Shown here in pieces: positions 1 to 7,968 of a DNA stretch of 64,000 nt. How positions within the stretch are numbered: the stretch's first letter is position 1; each line of letters opens with the position of its first letter. Origin of the DNA: Magnetococcus marinus MC-1 (GTDB lineage: Bacteria; Pseudomonadota; Magnetococcia; Magnetococcales; Magnetococcaceae); the NCBI RefSeq assembly GCF_000014865.1, contig NC_008576.1, positions 4,307,001-4,371,000 on the forward strand, written 5' to 3'. A model generated the notes under the pieces. It worked only from the letters and a program-made list of their open reading frames with translations, was not told the DNA's origin and did not search any database. The position numbers were made by a program, and so were the translations under genes.

Positions 1-1461
1 GACGACCCCCCGACCCTGAGGACCGATACGCTGCTGTAAACGGTGCAACAGATCTTTCCCCACCGCTCCCACCATGGGCGCTAAATGGGGGTATTGCTGG
101 GCAATCTCTGCACGTAACCGCCCTGGCTCGGCCTCAATGGTTTTAAAAGCCTCGGGATCTTCATCAAAACGGCGGATGATGAGGCGCTCCTCGGCCTGCT
201 CCAGTTGCTTAATCAAAGCCGCCCCCGTACCGGCCCCCTCAATTAAATATTTATTATACGCCAGATCAGCTACCAACAGCCGCATACGCGCCCGCTCAGC
301 CACCTCAAAGGCATCCGCCGTGCGCTGTTTTTTTAATAACAAGAGAATAAGATCATGGTAAACCCGGTCATAATCATGGGCATACCCGGTATGCGCCGTG
401 GCATCTCGAATAGAGGCCCGTCTGGCCTCAATCCAACCAGCAGCCTGTTGCAGATCCTTGAGCGCATCGTCCAAGCGGCCCGCCCCCATGGCAATGGTGC
501 CACGATCATGCAGAGCGGCTACCATCAGACCGGGAAAACTGCCCCGATACGGGCTCTCCAACAGTTGGGTATAGAGGGCCAAAGCCCGCTCTGTGGCACC
601 GGTTTCATAAAGGACCTTGGCTAAAATAAAACGCTCAGGCAGATATCTGGCCGGTTGATGCTGCAAACGATCCTCACGACCAAGCATGTCCGCCGCCTGC
701 ATCACCCCCTGCACGGGATTGACAAAGCTGGCCGCCATCAACAAAAAACCCAAGGGGTGGGTGCGGTCATAGCTCTCCACCAACACCCGCGCGGCCTGGT
801 AATCCTTGAGCGCCACCAAAATCCGCAACCGGGCCATGGTCTGCTTGCGGTGGAGCTCACTGCCCCCTTCTGGTGTGCGTAGATGAGCAAGCCGCTGGAT
901 GTAACCTCGCGCCTCATCCTCCAGCTCGACAAAGGCGTGGGCCAAACCCGCCGCCTGTAGCACATCAGCCTCTACAAAGGCCCACTCCTGATGATCTTTC
1001 GATTGCTGATTGCCATTAAACTTACGCGCCTGCTCCAACCATTGCGTCGCCTGTTTGGCATCCTCCAAGGCGCGTTCATAACGGCCCATATCAATGCGCA
1101 TCAAGGCCCGCCACGCCATTACTGAGGCAAGCTTTTCCTGTTTGGAAATCTCCACCGTCTCTTCGTTAAAATAGTCCCCTTGTACCGCAACGCCGCCCTG
1201 TACCAATTTAAAATAGCGCTGGGCACAATCCATAAACTTTTGGTAATTACGCACCTCAAAATAGGCTTTGCAGAGATCCTGCAACGCCTCATCCCCCAAC
1301 TGGTCATCATCCTCGGCACGATAGTTCTGCTCATACCATTGGATCGCCTGATCATAATGGCGTTTAAGGCGGTATTGACGCATCTCCCAGGCCGGGTCTG
1401 AGGCACAGCTCGCCAGCAACACCAAGAGGGAAAGCAGTAGGGTGATGCGCGTGTAAGCCAT
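1..1461 (-). CDS. TPR-type lipoprotein, probable N-terminal part of a CHAT-domain protein (partial)
   Basis: The reading frame is open from ATG 1461 to the window edge, so 487 residues are visible and the C-terminus is missing. AAGGAG lies just upstream of the start. Residues 1-20 form a lipoprotein signal with a LASC lipobox, implying export and lipid anchoring. The rest is helical and rich in TPR-like pairs (for example YDQAIQWYEQ, DALKDLQQAAGW). Near the visible end a segment AERARMRLLVADLAYNK precedes LLHRLQQRIGPQGRGVV. That order (TPR, an arginine-rich AERAR helix, then an LQ..L..G strand) is what precedes the caspase-like CHAT protease domain in many TPR-CHAT proteins, so I infer a CHAT domain just beyond the edge. 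The catalytic His and Cys cannot be seen. It could instead be a plain TPR lipoprotein. Confidence 0.7.
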   Translation of the reverse strand, partial: MAYTRITLLLSLLVLLASCASDPAWEMRQYRLKRHYDQAIQWYEQNYRAEDDDQLGDEALQDLCKAYFEVRNYQKFMDCAQRYFKLVQGGVAVQGDYFNEETVEISKQEKLASVMAWRALMRIDMGRYERALEDAKQATQWLEQARKFNGNQQSKDHQEWAFVEADVLQAAGLAHAFVELEDEARGYIQRLAHLRTPEGGSELHRKQTMARLRILVALKDYQAARVLVESYDRTHPLGFLLMAASFVNPVQGVMQAADMLGREDRLQHQPARYLPERFILAKVLYETGATERALALYTQLLESPYRGSFPGLMVAALHDRGTIAMGAGRLDDALKDLQQAAGWIEARRASIRDATAHTGYAHDYDRVYHDLILLLLKKQRTADAFEVAERARMRLLVADLAYNKYLIEGAGTGAALIKQLEQAEERLIIRRFDEDPEAFKTIEAEPGRLRAEIAQQYPHLAPMVGAVGKDLLHRLQQRIGPQGRGVV

Positions 1462-1501
1462 AATCACTCCTTGTTCAAAAAAAACCTTATCCATACCTAC
1501 A

Positions 1502-2146
1502 TTAGGAGGAGACAGGAACCATGGTGCGGCACTCTGGATAGTTGCTACACACCCAAAACCGTTTACCTGCATGCTGCCCTTTCACCACTTTTTTACGCTG
1601 CATCTGGGCACCACACTTGTCACAGTGGGGGGAATCAACTTGGCGCGTGGATGGGGGGGGCGGCATCGGTGGCAAGGCTTGTTCAGGCCCCAGCGCTGGG
1701 GTGTAGGGAATCTCTGCGGCGGGCAGATGGGGCTCCTTGTGCAGAGGACCAGCTTTATGCTGCTGCCAAGCCAACACCGCATCATGTACCATTTCGCTGT
1801 CGATCCGCTCATCCCACACCTGTAGGGGTAGGCCGTGGCTCATTAAACGCTGAATGCGTGCTTTATCACCCTGTAGCAACACCATGCCCAAGGGGCGCTG
1901 ATCCTGCCGATCTAAAATCACATAATCGGGTGTTGCATCGTTCACCCTACCGGCTAACATGGCGGGGTCAGGGCGGATCAACAGCGCAAAGTCTGGCCCC
2001 AACACCTCCTCCAACTCTTGCGCCCCGGCCACCACGGCGGGGGGCAAAAAAAACCCAGCAACCCCTCGCTGTGGCCGCTGTGGCACCCCCATAACCAGCA
2101 CGATGGATAGCAGTAACAGCACCACAAATAGGATAAAATAGAGCAT
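1502..2146 (-). CDS. Membrane-anchored protein with DUF2726-like core and topoisomerase-type zinc ribbon
   Basis: The 214-residue protein starts at ATG 2146 with AAGGG upstream. A longer in-frame extension to 2251 exists but lacks a membrane or family signature. Residues 2-19 are a hydrophobic anchor (LYFILFVVLLLLSIVLVMG). The middle (DYVILDRQDQRPLGMVLLQGD) resembles the DUF2726 pattern of a nuclease-like core that often carries a C-terminal zinc ribbon. A proline-rich linker (ALPPMPPPPS) leads to a ribbon with CDKC and CSNYPEC, as in the C-terminal repeats of topoisomerase I. The anchor plus nucleic-acid-type zinc ribbon suggests a membrane-tethered DNA or RNA binding protein. No function is assigned. 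It is divergent from the next gene, starting at 2278. Confidence 0.75.
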   Translation of the reverse strand: MLYFILFVVLLLLSIVLVMGVPQRPQRGVAGFFLPPAVVAGAQELEEVLGPDFALLIRPDPAMLAGRVNDATPDYVILDRQDQRPLGMVLLQGDKARIQRLMSHGLPLQVWDERIDSEMVHDAVLAWQQHKAGPLHKEPHLPAAEIPYTPALGPEQALPPMPPPPSTRQVDSPHCDKCGAQMQRKKVVKGQHAGKRFWVCSNYPECRTMVPVSS

Positions 2147-2277
2147 TTTTTCATACCCTTCTTTATAAAAACCAAACCAACCAAGCGGGGGGCATGCCCA
2201 CACAATACCTTGGCCTGCACCGATGGATCGCACTACAATGTGCGCAAACACCGGGCCAACCCTCCCAGGATACCACC

Positions 2278-3258
2278 ATGCTCAAGCATCTGTTTAAATC
2301 CATGGGTTCTTCCCCCCCTGCGGAGGCACCCTATTTTCCCCATCTGCAAGAGAACATGGAGCAGCGTCGCTACCGATTGCGTCGTACCGCTGGGCTGTTG
2401 CTGGCACTGTTGGTGCTGCTGCTGGGGTTTGCCCTGACACTGTGGACCCTAGTGGCCCATTTGGGGCGCAACCCCCAGCTTGCTTTGGTCGGGGCACTGA
2501 TGATTGTGACACTCAGCCTGCTCAATGCTTGGCTGGTCTATCGGCTGGTTCGTGGCACACCCCCTTCTGGAATTGAACGGGGTAAATTTACCTTTATTCG
2601 TATGGGCTGGAACTGGGCCTGGAACTATCTGGTACTCTCTCTGCGCGGGGAGAGCGCCTTTGTGGAACCCACCCGCAATCAGGTTGAGGGCAATCGGCAG
2701 GCTGGTTTTGCCGGTATTTTAACCGGGGAAATGTTAGCTAATAATCAGGATGAGCGCATCGAAGGGGATCACTGGCAGGCCTATATGGAAGAGCTGGAAC
2801 AGGCCGATGAGGCCTACCACCAGCAGCTTCAAGCGTTGGATGAAGCCTTTGAACGGTACTGGGACGACACCCTGCCTGACACCCCACTGCCCGCAGCGGC
2901 TCCCCCAGCCGGTCAGCAGGAAGCGCCAGAAACCGCCGCACATTCGCCTATCCCGTCGATAGAGAACGAAGCCAAGCCCACCTGGGTTAACCAGCGGGTC
3001 GCAGATCTGGAGAGTCAGCTCGAGTCCCGGCAAACCGCCTATGACGCGGAGCTGGAGGCCGTCTATGCCCCCCACAAGTCCCCGCGGCCAACCCCCACAA
3101 CCAAAGCCTCAGAGGAGCGCATCCCCAGCCCGGCCGAGCGGTTGCAGGAATTTTTCCCTCACCCTTGGTGCGACGACGCCACTGGCCAGGACCCCTGGCA
3201 ACAGCCCTCGCCACCACCTCCACCGCCCCGTCGCACCAGTGATGCTGACGACACCTAA
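2278..3258 (+). CDS. Hypothetical membrane protein with two N-terminal helices
   Basis: The start ATG 2278 is preceded by AGGA with good spacing; the frame continues upstream to 2194 without support. The product has 326 residues. Two transmembrane helices lie at about residues 38-60 (AGLLLALLVLLLGFALTLWT) and 70-90 (LALVGALMIVTLSLLNAWLV). A conserved-looking central part (FTFIRMGWNWAWNYLVLSLRG) follows, then an acidic helical stretch around YMEELEQADEAYHQQLQALDEA that may form a coiled coil, and a long Pro/Ala-rich tail ending in several consecutive prolines. I do not recognise the family. It is convergent with yciB, the two stop codons being about 45 bp apart. Confidence 0.75.
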   Translation: MLKHLFKSMGSSPPAEAPYFPHLQENMEQRRYRLRRTAGLLLALLVLLLGFALTLWTLVAHLGRNPQLALVGALMIVTLSLLNAWLVYRLVRGTPPSGIERGKFTFIRMGWNWAWNYLVLSLRGESAFVEPTRNQVEGNRQAGFAGILTGEMLANNQDERIEGDHWQAYMEELEQADEAYHQQLQALDEAFERYWDDTLPDTPLPAAAPPAGQQEAPETAAHSPIPSIENEAKPTWVNQRVADLESQLESRQTAYDAELEAVYAPHKSPRPTPTTKASEERIPSPAERLQEFFPHPWCDDATGQDPWQQPSPPPPPPRRTSDADDT

Positions 3259-3301
3259 GCACAAGCGGCTGCAACAGCGGGATTACCCCCCGTACCCACA
3301 C

Positions 3302-3895
3302 CTATTCTGGCCGATTTTCCACCGTCTCTTCTGCCTCGATCATCCCCTCTTTGCGCTCTTCCACCCTCACCTCACTACCATGACGGGACATATAGAAGGC
3401 TTGGCCGATTAAAAAGAGGATGGTTAGGCCCATCAACCCAAACAGCTTAAAACTGACCCAAATCTCTTCGGAGAAGGTGTAGGCGACGTACAGGTTAAGC
3501 GCACCTGAAAAGAGCAAAAATAGCACCCAAGCTGCGTTCAGACGACGCCAATGTAGGCTCGGCATGCTGATCTGGTTATCCAGCATGCGTGCCACCAGCA
3601 CCCGTTTACCAATCAGATGGCTTGCCAGAAAACCAGAGGCCAACACCCATTGTAAAATCGAGGGCTTCCACTTGATAAACAGGGGATCGTGGAAAATCAG
3701 CGTGGCACCGCCAAACAGCATCACCAAAATCAGGGTGATCCACATCATCGAGGGTACATGGCGGTGTTTAAACCAGTGGTAAAAGACATTCAGCAGCACC
3801 ATGATGATCAAAGCAGCGGTGGCGCTATAGATACCATCGAGCTTATAAACCACAAAAAAGACCACAATGGCCAACAGTTCCAGTGCAAAGCGCAT
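3302..3895 (-). CDS. yciB: Septation protein YciB/IspA family
   Basis: This 197-residue inner-membrane protein has about five transmembrane helices and the family landmarks: an N-terminal ELLAIVVFFVVYKLDGIYSA segment, KRHVPSMMW-like motif (here HRHVPSMMW), HDPLFIKWKPSI, and LNAAWVLFLLFSGALNLYVA. YciB proteins are small polytopic membrane proteins linked to cell division and envelope integrity. The length is normal, with a slightly extended acidic C-terminus (VEERKEGMIEAEETVE). The upstream gene on the same strand (4040-5197) is about 140 bp away and may be cotranscribed. Confidence 0.93.
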   Translation of the reverse strand: MRFALELLAIVVFFVVYKLDGIYSATAALIIMVLLNVFYHWFKHRHVPSMMWITLILVMLFGGATLIFHDPLFIKWKPSILQWVLASGFLASHLIGKRVLVARMLDNQISMPSLHWRRLNAAWVLFLLFSGALNLYVAYTFSEEIWVSFKLFGLMGLTILFLIGQAFYMSRHGSEVRVEERKEGMIEAEETVENRPE

Positions 3896-4039
3896 GCATC
3901 ATCATCCATGAAAGTCGGAAAAAAGGGGAAATCAGGGGGGCAACCCTGGGACCGTTACCCCCCTTTTATACACGCAAAGCACCCTGCACTCCAGAGGGTG
4001 CAAGCTTTACGTCGACCTCGCGTCTTGCTCTGCTGGCGT

Positions 4040-5197
4040 TTAGAAGCTGTTACCCGGCGGCATTTTTGGGGTTTTCATACGTACCACCAGCACCTGCAAC
4101 AAAAACTGCGCCACGGCTGCCGCTGCCAGCGGGGCCGCCCAGCCATAACCCAGGGCGGCGCCCACACCGCACACCAAATAAACCGCAGCCCGCCCGGGGC
4201 TGCCCAGCTCAATGGCGCTTCTGGCTTCGCTGCGCAGCGGGGTTTCTAGTCCAGGCCACCACCACAGCGGGAGCAGCTGGGTGAGCGCTCCGGTCAGCAA
4301 GGGGAACAGAAAACCGATAAAAAAGAGCGGCAGGGTGTTCTGTGCGGAGAGCCAACCCAAAGCGACCAACAGCCCCGCAAACATCATGATCATAAAGCCG
4401 GCCAAAGCCGCCAGCAGCGGCCACGTTGCCCCGCCACCCCCATAAATTTTATCACGAAACCCCCACAGGCTAAGGATCCACGCCCCCAATGGCCGCAACC
4501 AAAGGCCAAGCCCCAGCAGATAAAATAGGTGCAGCCCGGCGGCCCCCACGGCGAAGGCCAAGCTCCCCCCCATGGCCCATATGGCGTGCTGGTGCAGACG
4601 GCGCACCACATCGGTATCCTGAAATTTGGCGGCCGTTGGCAGCAGCACCTGCATGGTGCTAATGGCCGTCATGCCCACAAAACCTATGAGGTTGAGATGC
4701 AGATGCATGGAGCGCAGCGGCGCCCAATAGTCGGGCATGAGCAGACCACCGGAGATCGCCACCAACCCCAGCAACAGCGATACCAGCGCGCCTTCATACC
4801 AGCGCAGGCCAGGATGGGGGTCGCCCAAGCACTGCTTACGCCGCTGGCGAATCCAGTTAAGTGTACCGAGTACGGCGACCATGGCCATAACCGCCCCCAG
4901 CAGTGCCCAGCGGCGATCCAAACTCAACGCCGCAATCACCACCAAACCCGCCAGCAGCCCCAGCAGAGGCCAGCCCCACAAGCTGGCAGGCGGCTGACTG
5001 GAGCGGGTGAGGGTGGCACTAAAATAAAGAATGTTGGCCAAAATCAGCGGTAGGATCGCCGCCCCCACCACCACATGACTGCGGGCCTCGCTTGGCAACC
5101 AGCCTGCGGTGGCGGTATAGGCAATCAAACAGAGCAGCGCCAACATCCCCATGCGGGGCAGGTAGCGGGCATAGGTGGGTCGGTCCAAGGGTGTCAT
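4040..5197 (-). CDS. Polytopic membrane protein, heme-copper-oxidase/NnrS-like
   Basis: The 385-residue product is almost entirely hydrophobic, with about eleven or twelve predicted membrane helices. One helix reads SMHLHLNLIGFVGMTAISTM and is followed by QVLLPTAAKF. This HxHLNxxGF pattern with in-membrane histidines is shared by the cytochrome oxidase subunit I-like and NnrS-like families, where histidines bind heme. Further membrane histidines occur in LHQHAIWAM and AAGLHLFYLL. I infer a heme-binding membrane protein, possibly related to nitric oxide metabolism or electron transfer; the exact family is not certain. No strong Shine-Dalgarno sequence precedes ATG 5197. The neighbour downstream is yciB. 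Confidence 0.7.
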   Translation of the reverse strand: MTPLDRPTYARYLPRMGMLALLCLIAYTATAGWLPSEARSHVVVGAAILPLILANILYFSATLTRSSQPPASLWGWPLLGLLAGLVVIAALSLDRRWALLGAVMAMVAVLGTLNWIRQRRKQCLGDPHPGLRWYEGALVSLLLGLVAISGGLLMPDYWAPLRSMHLHLNLIGFVGMTAISTMQVLLPTAAKFQDTDVVRRLHQHAIWAMGGSLAFAVGAAGLHLFYLLGLGLWLRPLGAWILSLWGFRDKIYGGGGATWPLLAALAGFMIMMFAGLLVALGWLSAQNTLPLFFIGFLFPLLTGALTQLLPLWWWPGLETPLRSEARSAIELGSPGRAAVYLVCGVGAALGYGWAAPLAAAAVAQFLLQVLVVRMKTPKMPPGNSF

Positions 5198-5568
5198 AGC
5201 ATTGCAATCTTTAGTGTGAAATAGGGATCAAGCCAGCAGTTTAACCCGCTTGACAGGTTAGTGCTAGGACCGCTTTGGCTCCTTTTTTGTTCCGTTTACA
5301 GGGTTTTTTAAGCGACCCAGACGGTTAGGTGTAACCCTGTACGCCGGTCACCAACGGCGGGATGGACCGTCAACCCAAGCGGGTGGCGCGGCGGCGGCCA
5401 ACCATGGGAGAGACAACCCATGGTTGGCCGGCTGATGACGCTTTACCCCCCCTTTTCACCCGCTTGGCGCAACCTAACGTATCGACAAACCCACTCAAAC
5501 CCAATAGGCTGTCAGGAAAACCTGTTGTCTCTATCCCTTATGAACCATCATTTTAGAAAAGCCCGCCC
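5198..5568. other. Intergenic region between divergent genes, with inverted repeat
   Basis: This 371-bp gap lies between two divergent genes and must carry both promoters. It contains a 14-bp perfect inverted repeat (5395-5408 and 5417-5430). No open reading frame with a credible ribosome site was found. Confidence 0.6.
5395..5430. repeat. Perfect 14-bp inverted repeat, 8-bp loop
   Basis: CGGCCAACCATGGG at 5395-5408 pairs exactly with CCCATGGTTGGCCG at 5417-5430. There is no T-run on either side, so an intrinsic terminator is unlikely. It lies between two divergent promoters, which would suit an operator, but it could also be an mRNA leader hairpin of the methyltransferase gene at 5569. Confidence 0.8.
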
Positions 5569-7026
5569 ATGAACAGCCCAGAGCAAAGCCCTACAGCCCC
5601 ACCAACACCCCAGCGCTGGGACTATAGCGACCCCAACTTTATCCGTGTCTACCCTGACGCCGCCTTCCCCAACCGGGTGGTCGGCGACCCGATGCGCAAC
5701 ACCTGGCCCTATCTGCGCCGCGCCATACCCCACACGTGGTATGTGGATCGACGCAACCCCATGGTGGGCTTTCTTAACCGGGACGAGTCGCAGCTTATCT
5801 ATAATATCGCCCTTCCTTTTCGTGGTCAGACGGGGCTGGAGATCGGGTGTTGGATGGGTTGGTCAGCCTGCCATATTGCGCTGGCCGGGGTGGTGCTGGA
5901 TGTGGTGGATCCCCTATTCAACGACCCGGTGCTGTTGCAGAGTGTTCGGGACTCCCTCGCCAGCGCGGGGGTGCTGCACACCACCAACTTGGTGGTCGGT
6001 GCCAGTCCCGAGGCTGTTACCCAGTTGGCCAAGGCACACAACAAACGCTGGCCCTTTATCTTTATTGATGGCGATCATGAAGGGCACGCCCCCCTACAGG
6101 ATGCCCAGGTTTGCGAAAAACTGGCCGCCGATGACGCGGTGATTCTGTTCCATGACTTGGCCGCACCGGCTGTCGCCGAAGGGTTGGCTTTTCTACGTCA
6201 CTCTGGCTGGCAGACCTTGATTTATCAAACCGCTCAGATTATGGGCATCGCATGGCGTGGCTGTATGACACCCATCAACCATCGCCCCGATCCCCGCATT
6301 AACTGGCCACTGCCCGATTTTTTACGCACCTTTCCCTGTGCAGGCACCCCCCAGGCGCAGCAGCTCTTGGATAATCTGGCCCCATTTTACCAATGCCTGC
6401 CCCAAATACGCCCGTATACCATGCTTAGTCAGGCTCGCCTGTTTAATCTGTTTCAACAGGCTAAACAGATTTGTGATGCGGATTTACCAGGGGATTTTGT
6501 CGAATGTGGCAGTTGGCGCGGTGGGGCGGCGGCCCTCTTGGCATGGGTTGTTCGACGCTATAGCCGCCGTCCACGGTCTGTTTATGCCTTTGATACCTTT
6601 GCGGGCATGCCCCAAGCCACCGCACGGGATAAGAGCGCCCAAGGCACCCACGCCGATAAGACACCCTTTGGCACCGGCACCCTTAGTGCACCCCTGGAGC
6701 AATATTTATTAAAGATTGCCCAGCAGTTGCAGTTACTGGATGTCATTAAGCCCATCCAGGGCCTGTTTCAGGATACTTTTCCCACCATCGCGCCGCAAAT
6801 TCCCACCATTGCCCTACTGCATGCGGATGCCGATTGGTATGAATCCACCCAACTCATCTTTGCCACCTTCTACGATAAAGTCATCCCAGGCGGTACCGTG
6901 CAGATTGATGATTATGGCGCATGGCAGGGGTGCAAAGAGGCGGTTGATGAATTTTTTGCCCAGCGTAACATAAACCTAGCCCTGCACCCTCTGGATTTTA
7001 CCGGGGTCTATTTTATTAAACCCTAA
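5569..7026 (+). CDS. Fusion of two SAM methyltransferase domains (class I domain + TylF/macrocin O-methyltransferase domain)
   Basis: The 485-residue protein contains two complete Rossmann methyltransferase modules. The N-terminal module has a SAM-binding loop LEIGCWMGWSACH at about residues 90-102, an acidic strand end DVVDP, and FIDGDHEG at 165-172, typical of Methyltransf_24 enzymes. The C-terminal module (about 283-485) has TMLSQARLFNL, GDFVECGSWRGGAAALLAW at 308-326, AFDTFAGMP at 340-348, LLHADADWYEST at 416-427 and IDDYGAWQGCKEAVDEFF, which is the TylF (macrocin O-methyltransferase) signature with its metal-binding aspartates. TylF-type enzymes methylate sugar hydroxyls in antibiotics and surface glycans. 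The substrate here is unknown, and no biosynthetic cluster surrounds it. The gene is monocistronic. Confidence 0.85.
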   Translation: MNSPEQSPTAPPTPQRWDYSDPNFIRVYPDAAFPNRVVGDPMRNTWPYLRRAIPHTWYVDRRNPMVGFLNRDESQLIYNIALPFRGQTGLEIGCWMGWSACHIALAGVVLDVVDPLFNDPVLLQSVRDSLASAGVLHTTNLVVGASPEAVTQLAKAHNKRWPFIFIDGDHEGHAPLQDAQVCEKLAADDAVILFHDLAAPAVAEGLAFLRHSGWQTLIYQTAQIMGIAWRGCMTPINHRPDPRINWPLPDFLRTFPCAGTPQAQQLLDNLAPFYQCLPQIRPYTMLSQARLFNLFQQAKQICDADLPGDFVECGSWRGGAAALLAWVVRRYSRRPRSVYAFDTFAGMPQATARDKSAQGTHADKTPFGTGTLSAPLEQYLLKIAQQLQLLDVIKPIQGLFQDTFPTIAPQIPTIALLHADADWYESTQLIFATFYDKVIPGGTVQIDDYGAWQGCKEAVDEFFAQRNINLALHPLDFTGVYFIKP

Positions 7027-7114
7027 CCTTAAAATCCCATAACAGGGCAACCCCTAGCTCCCCCTAAGTGCCCAGCGGTGCAGAGGTTAGATCCTTGGGC
7101 TTGACCGGGCTTTA

Positions 7115-7963
7115 CTAGGGCGCAGAGGTCGCCGCTGCTGAGCTATTGAGGCGGATAAAGCGGCCTATGCCCCCGATCACCGACTCTTCAATGCCAAAAA
7201 AACCGTGTTTGGAACGTCCCTCACAGGGGGGGTCAAGGTCCGCTTTGCCGCCATCATACCACTGCACCTCGCTGTGGCCCCGGTGGGAGAGTATCTCCAC
7301 CAACGGCTTAATGGCCTCTGGTTGGCTCTTTAAGCAGCCATCCTGAAGATGATGCACCACCAACACCGGCTGTTGAATGGGATCATAATCCAGGGCTTCC
7401 AACACGCTCTTGCCCTGGTAGTCCCCCTCGGTGATGGATGAAATCAACACCACACCAGCAATGCGGTGATCCAGCGCTTTACCCACATAGGCCGCCATTT
7501 CGGTCCCCCGGCTCATACCCACCAGCCACACCGGTAGATCGGCTTTGGCCTTTAATGCTTCGATTACCCGCTGCACATCCGCCACCGCCTCGGCACTGTT
7601 GCGGTAGCCTCGGCGCAGGTCGGTGGCATGGTCCGAAGGCCCATCCAGCAGCGCGATATTAAAGCCATGTTGCGCCAGTTGATGCCGCTCACGGATAAGG
7701 AAATGATGTTTGCCCCATACCATGCGTACCCCCAAATCCACCCCCCGGCTGGAAATTTCCGGTGTACCACGCCCCCCTGCCATTAAAATCAGATGGGCCG
7801 TCGCTTTTTCCATCGGGGTAAAGGCAAAGCTCTGGGTTTGATCGCCCCGTGTGCGCACCACTTCCACCACCTCACGGTTTAATAAGGGTCGCTGATCGGG
7901 GACGACCGATGCACAGGCCGCCAGCATAGACATAAGAGCGATGAGCCACAAAAACATGCGCAT
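7115..7963 (-). CDS. Alpha/beta-hydrolase lipoprotein
   Basis: The 282-residue product starts with a lipoprotein signal peptide (MRMFLWLIALMSMLAACAS) with lipobox LAAC. The mature part has the alpha/beta-hydrolase fold features: LILMAGGRG (oxyanion region), LLDGPSDH, and a nucleophile elbow GMSRG at about residues 150-154, followed by VLISSITEGD and a late VVHHLQDGC and SKHGFF, likely holding the acid and His. The substrate is unknown; similar proteins are annotated as exported hydrolases or esterases. It starts 5 bp after the glmS stop on the same strand, so it is probably cotranscribed with glmS. Confidence 0.82.
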   Translation of the reverse strand: MRMFLWLIALMSMLAACASVVPDQRPLLNREVVEVVRTRGDQTQSFAFTPMEKATAHLILMAGGRGTPEISSRGVDLGVRMVWGKHHFLIRERHQLAQHGFNIALLDGPSDHATDLRRGYRNSAEAVADVQRVIEALKAKADLPVWLVGMSRGTEMAAYVGKALDHRIAGVVLISSITEGDYQGKSVLEALDYDPIQQPVLVVHHLQDGCLKSQPEAIKPLVEILSHRGHSEVQWYDGGKADLDPPCEGRSKHGFFGIEESVIGGIGRFIRLNSSAAATSAP

Positions 7964-7968
7964 AAGAT

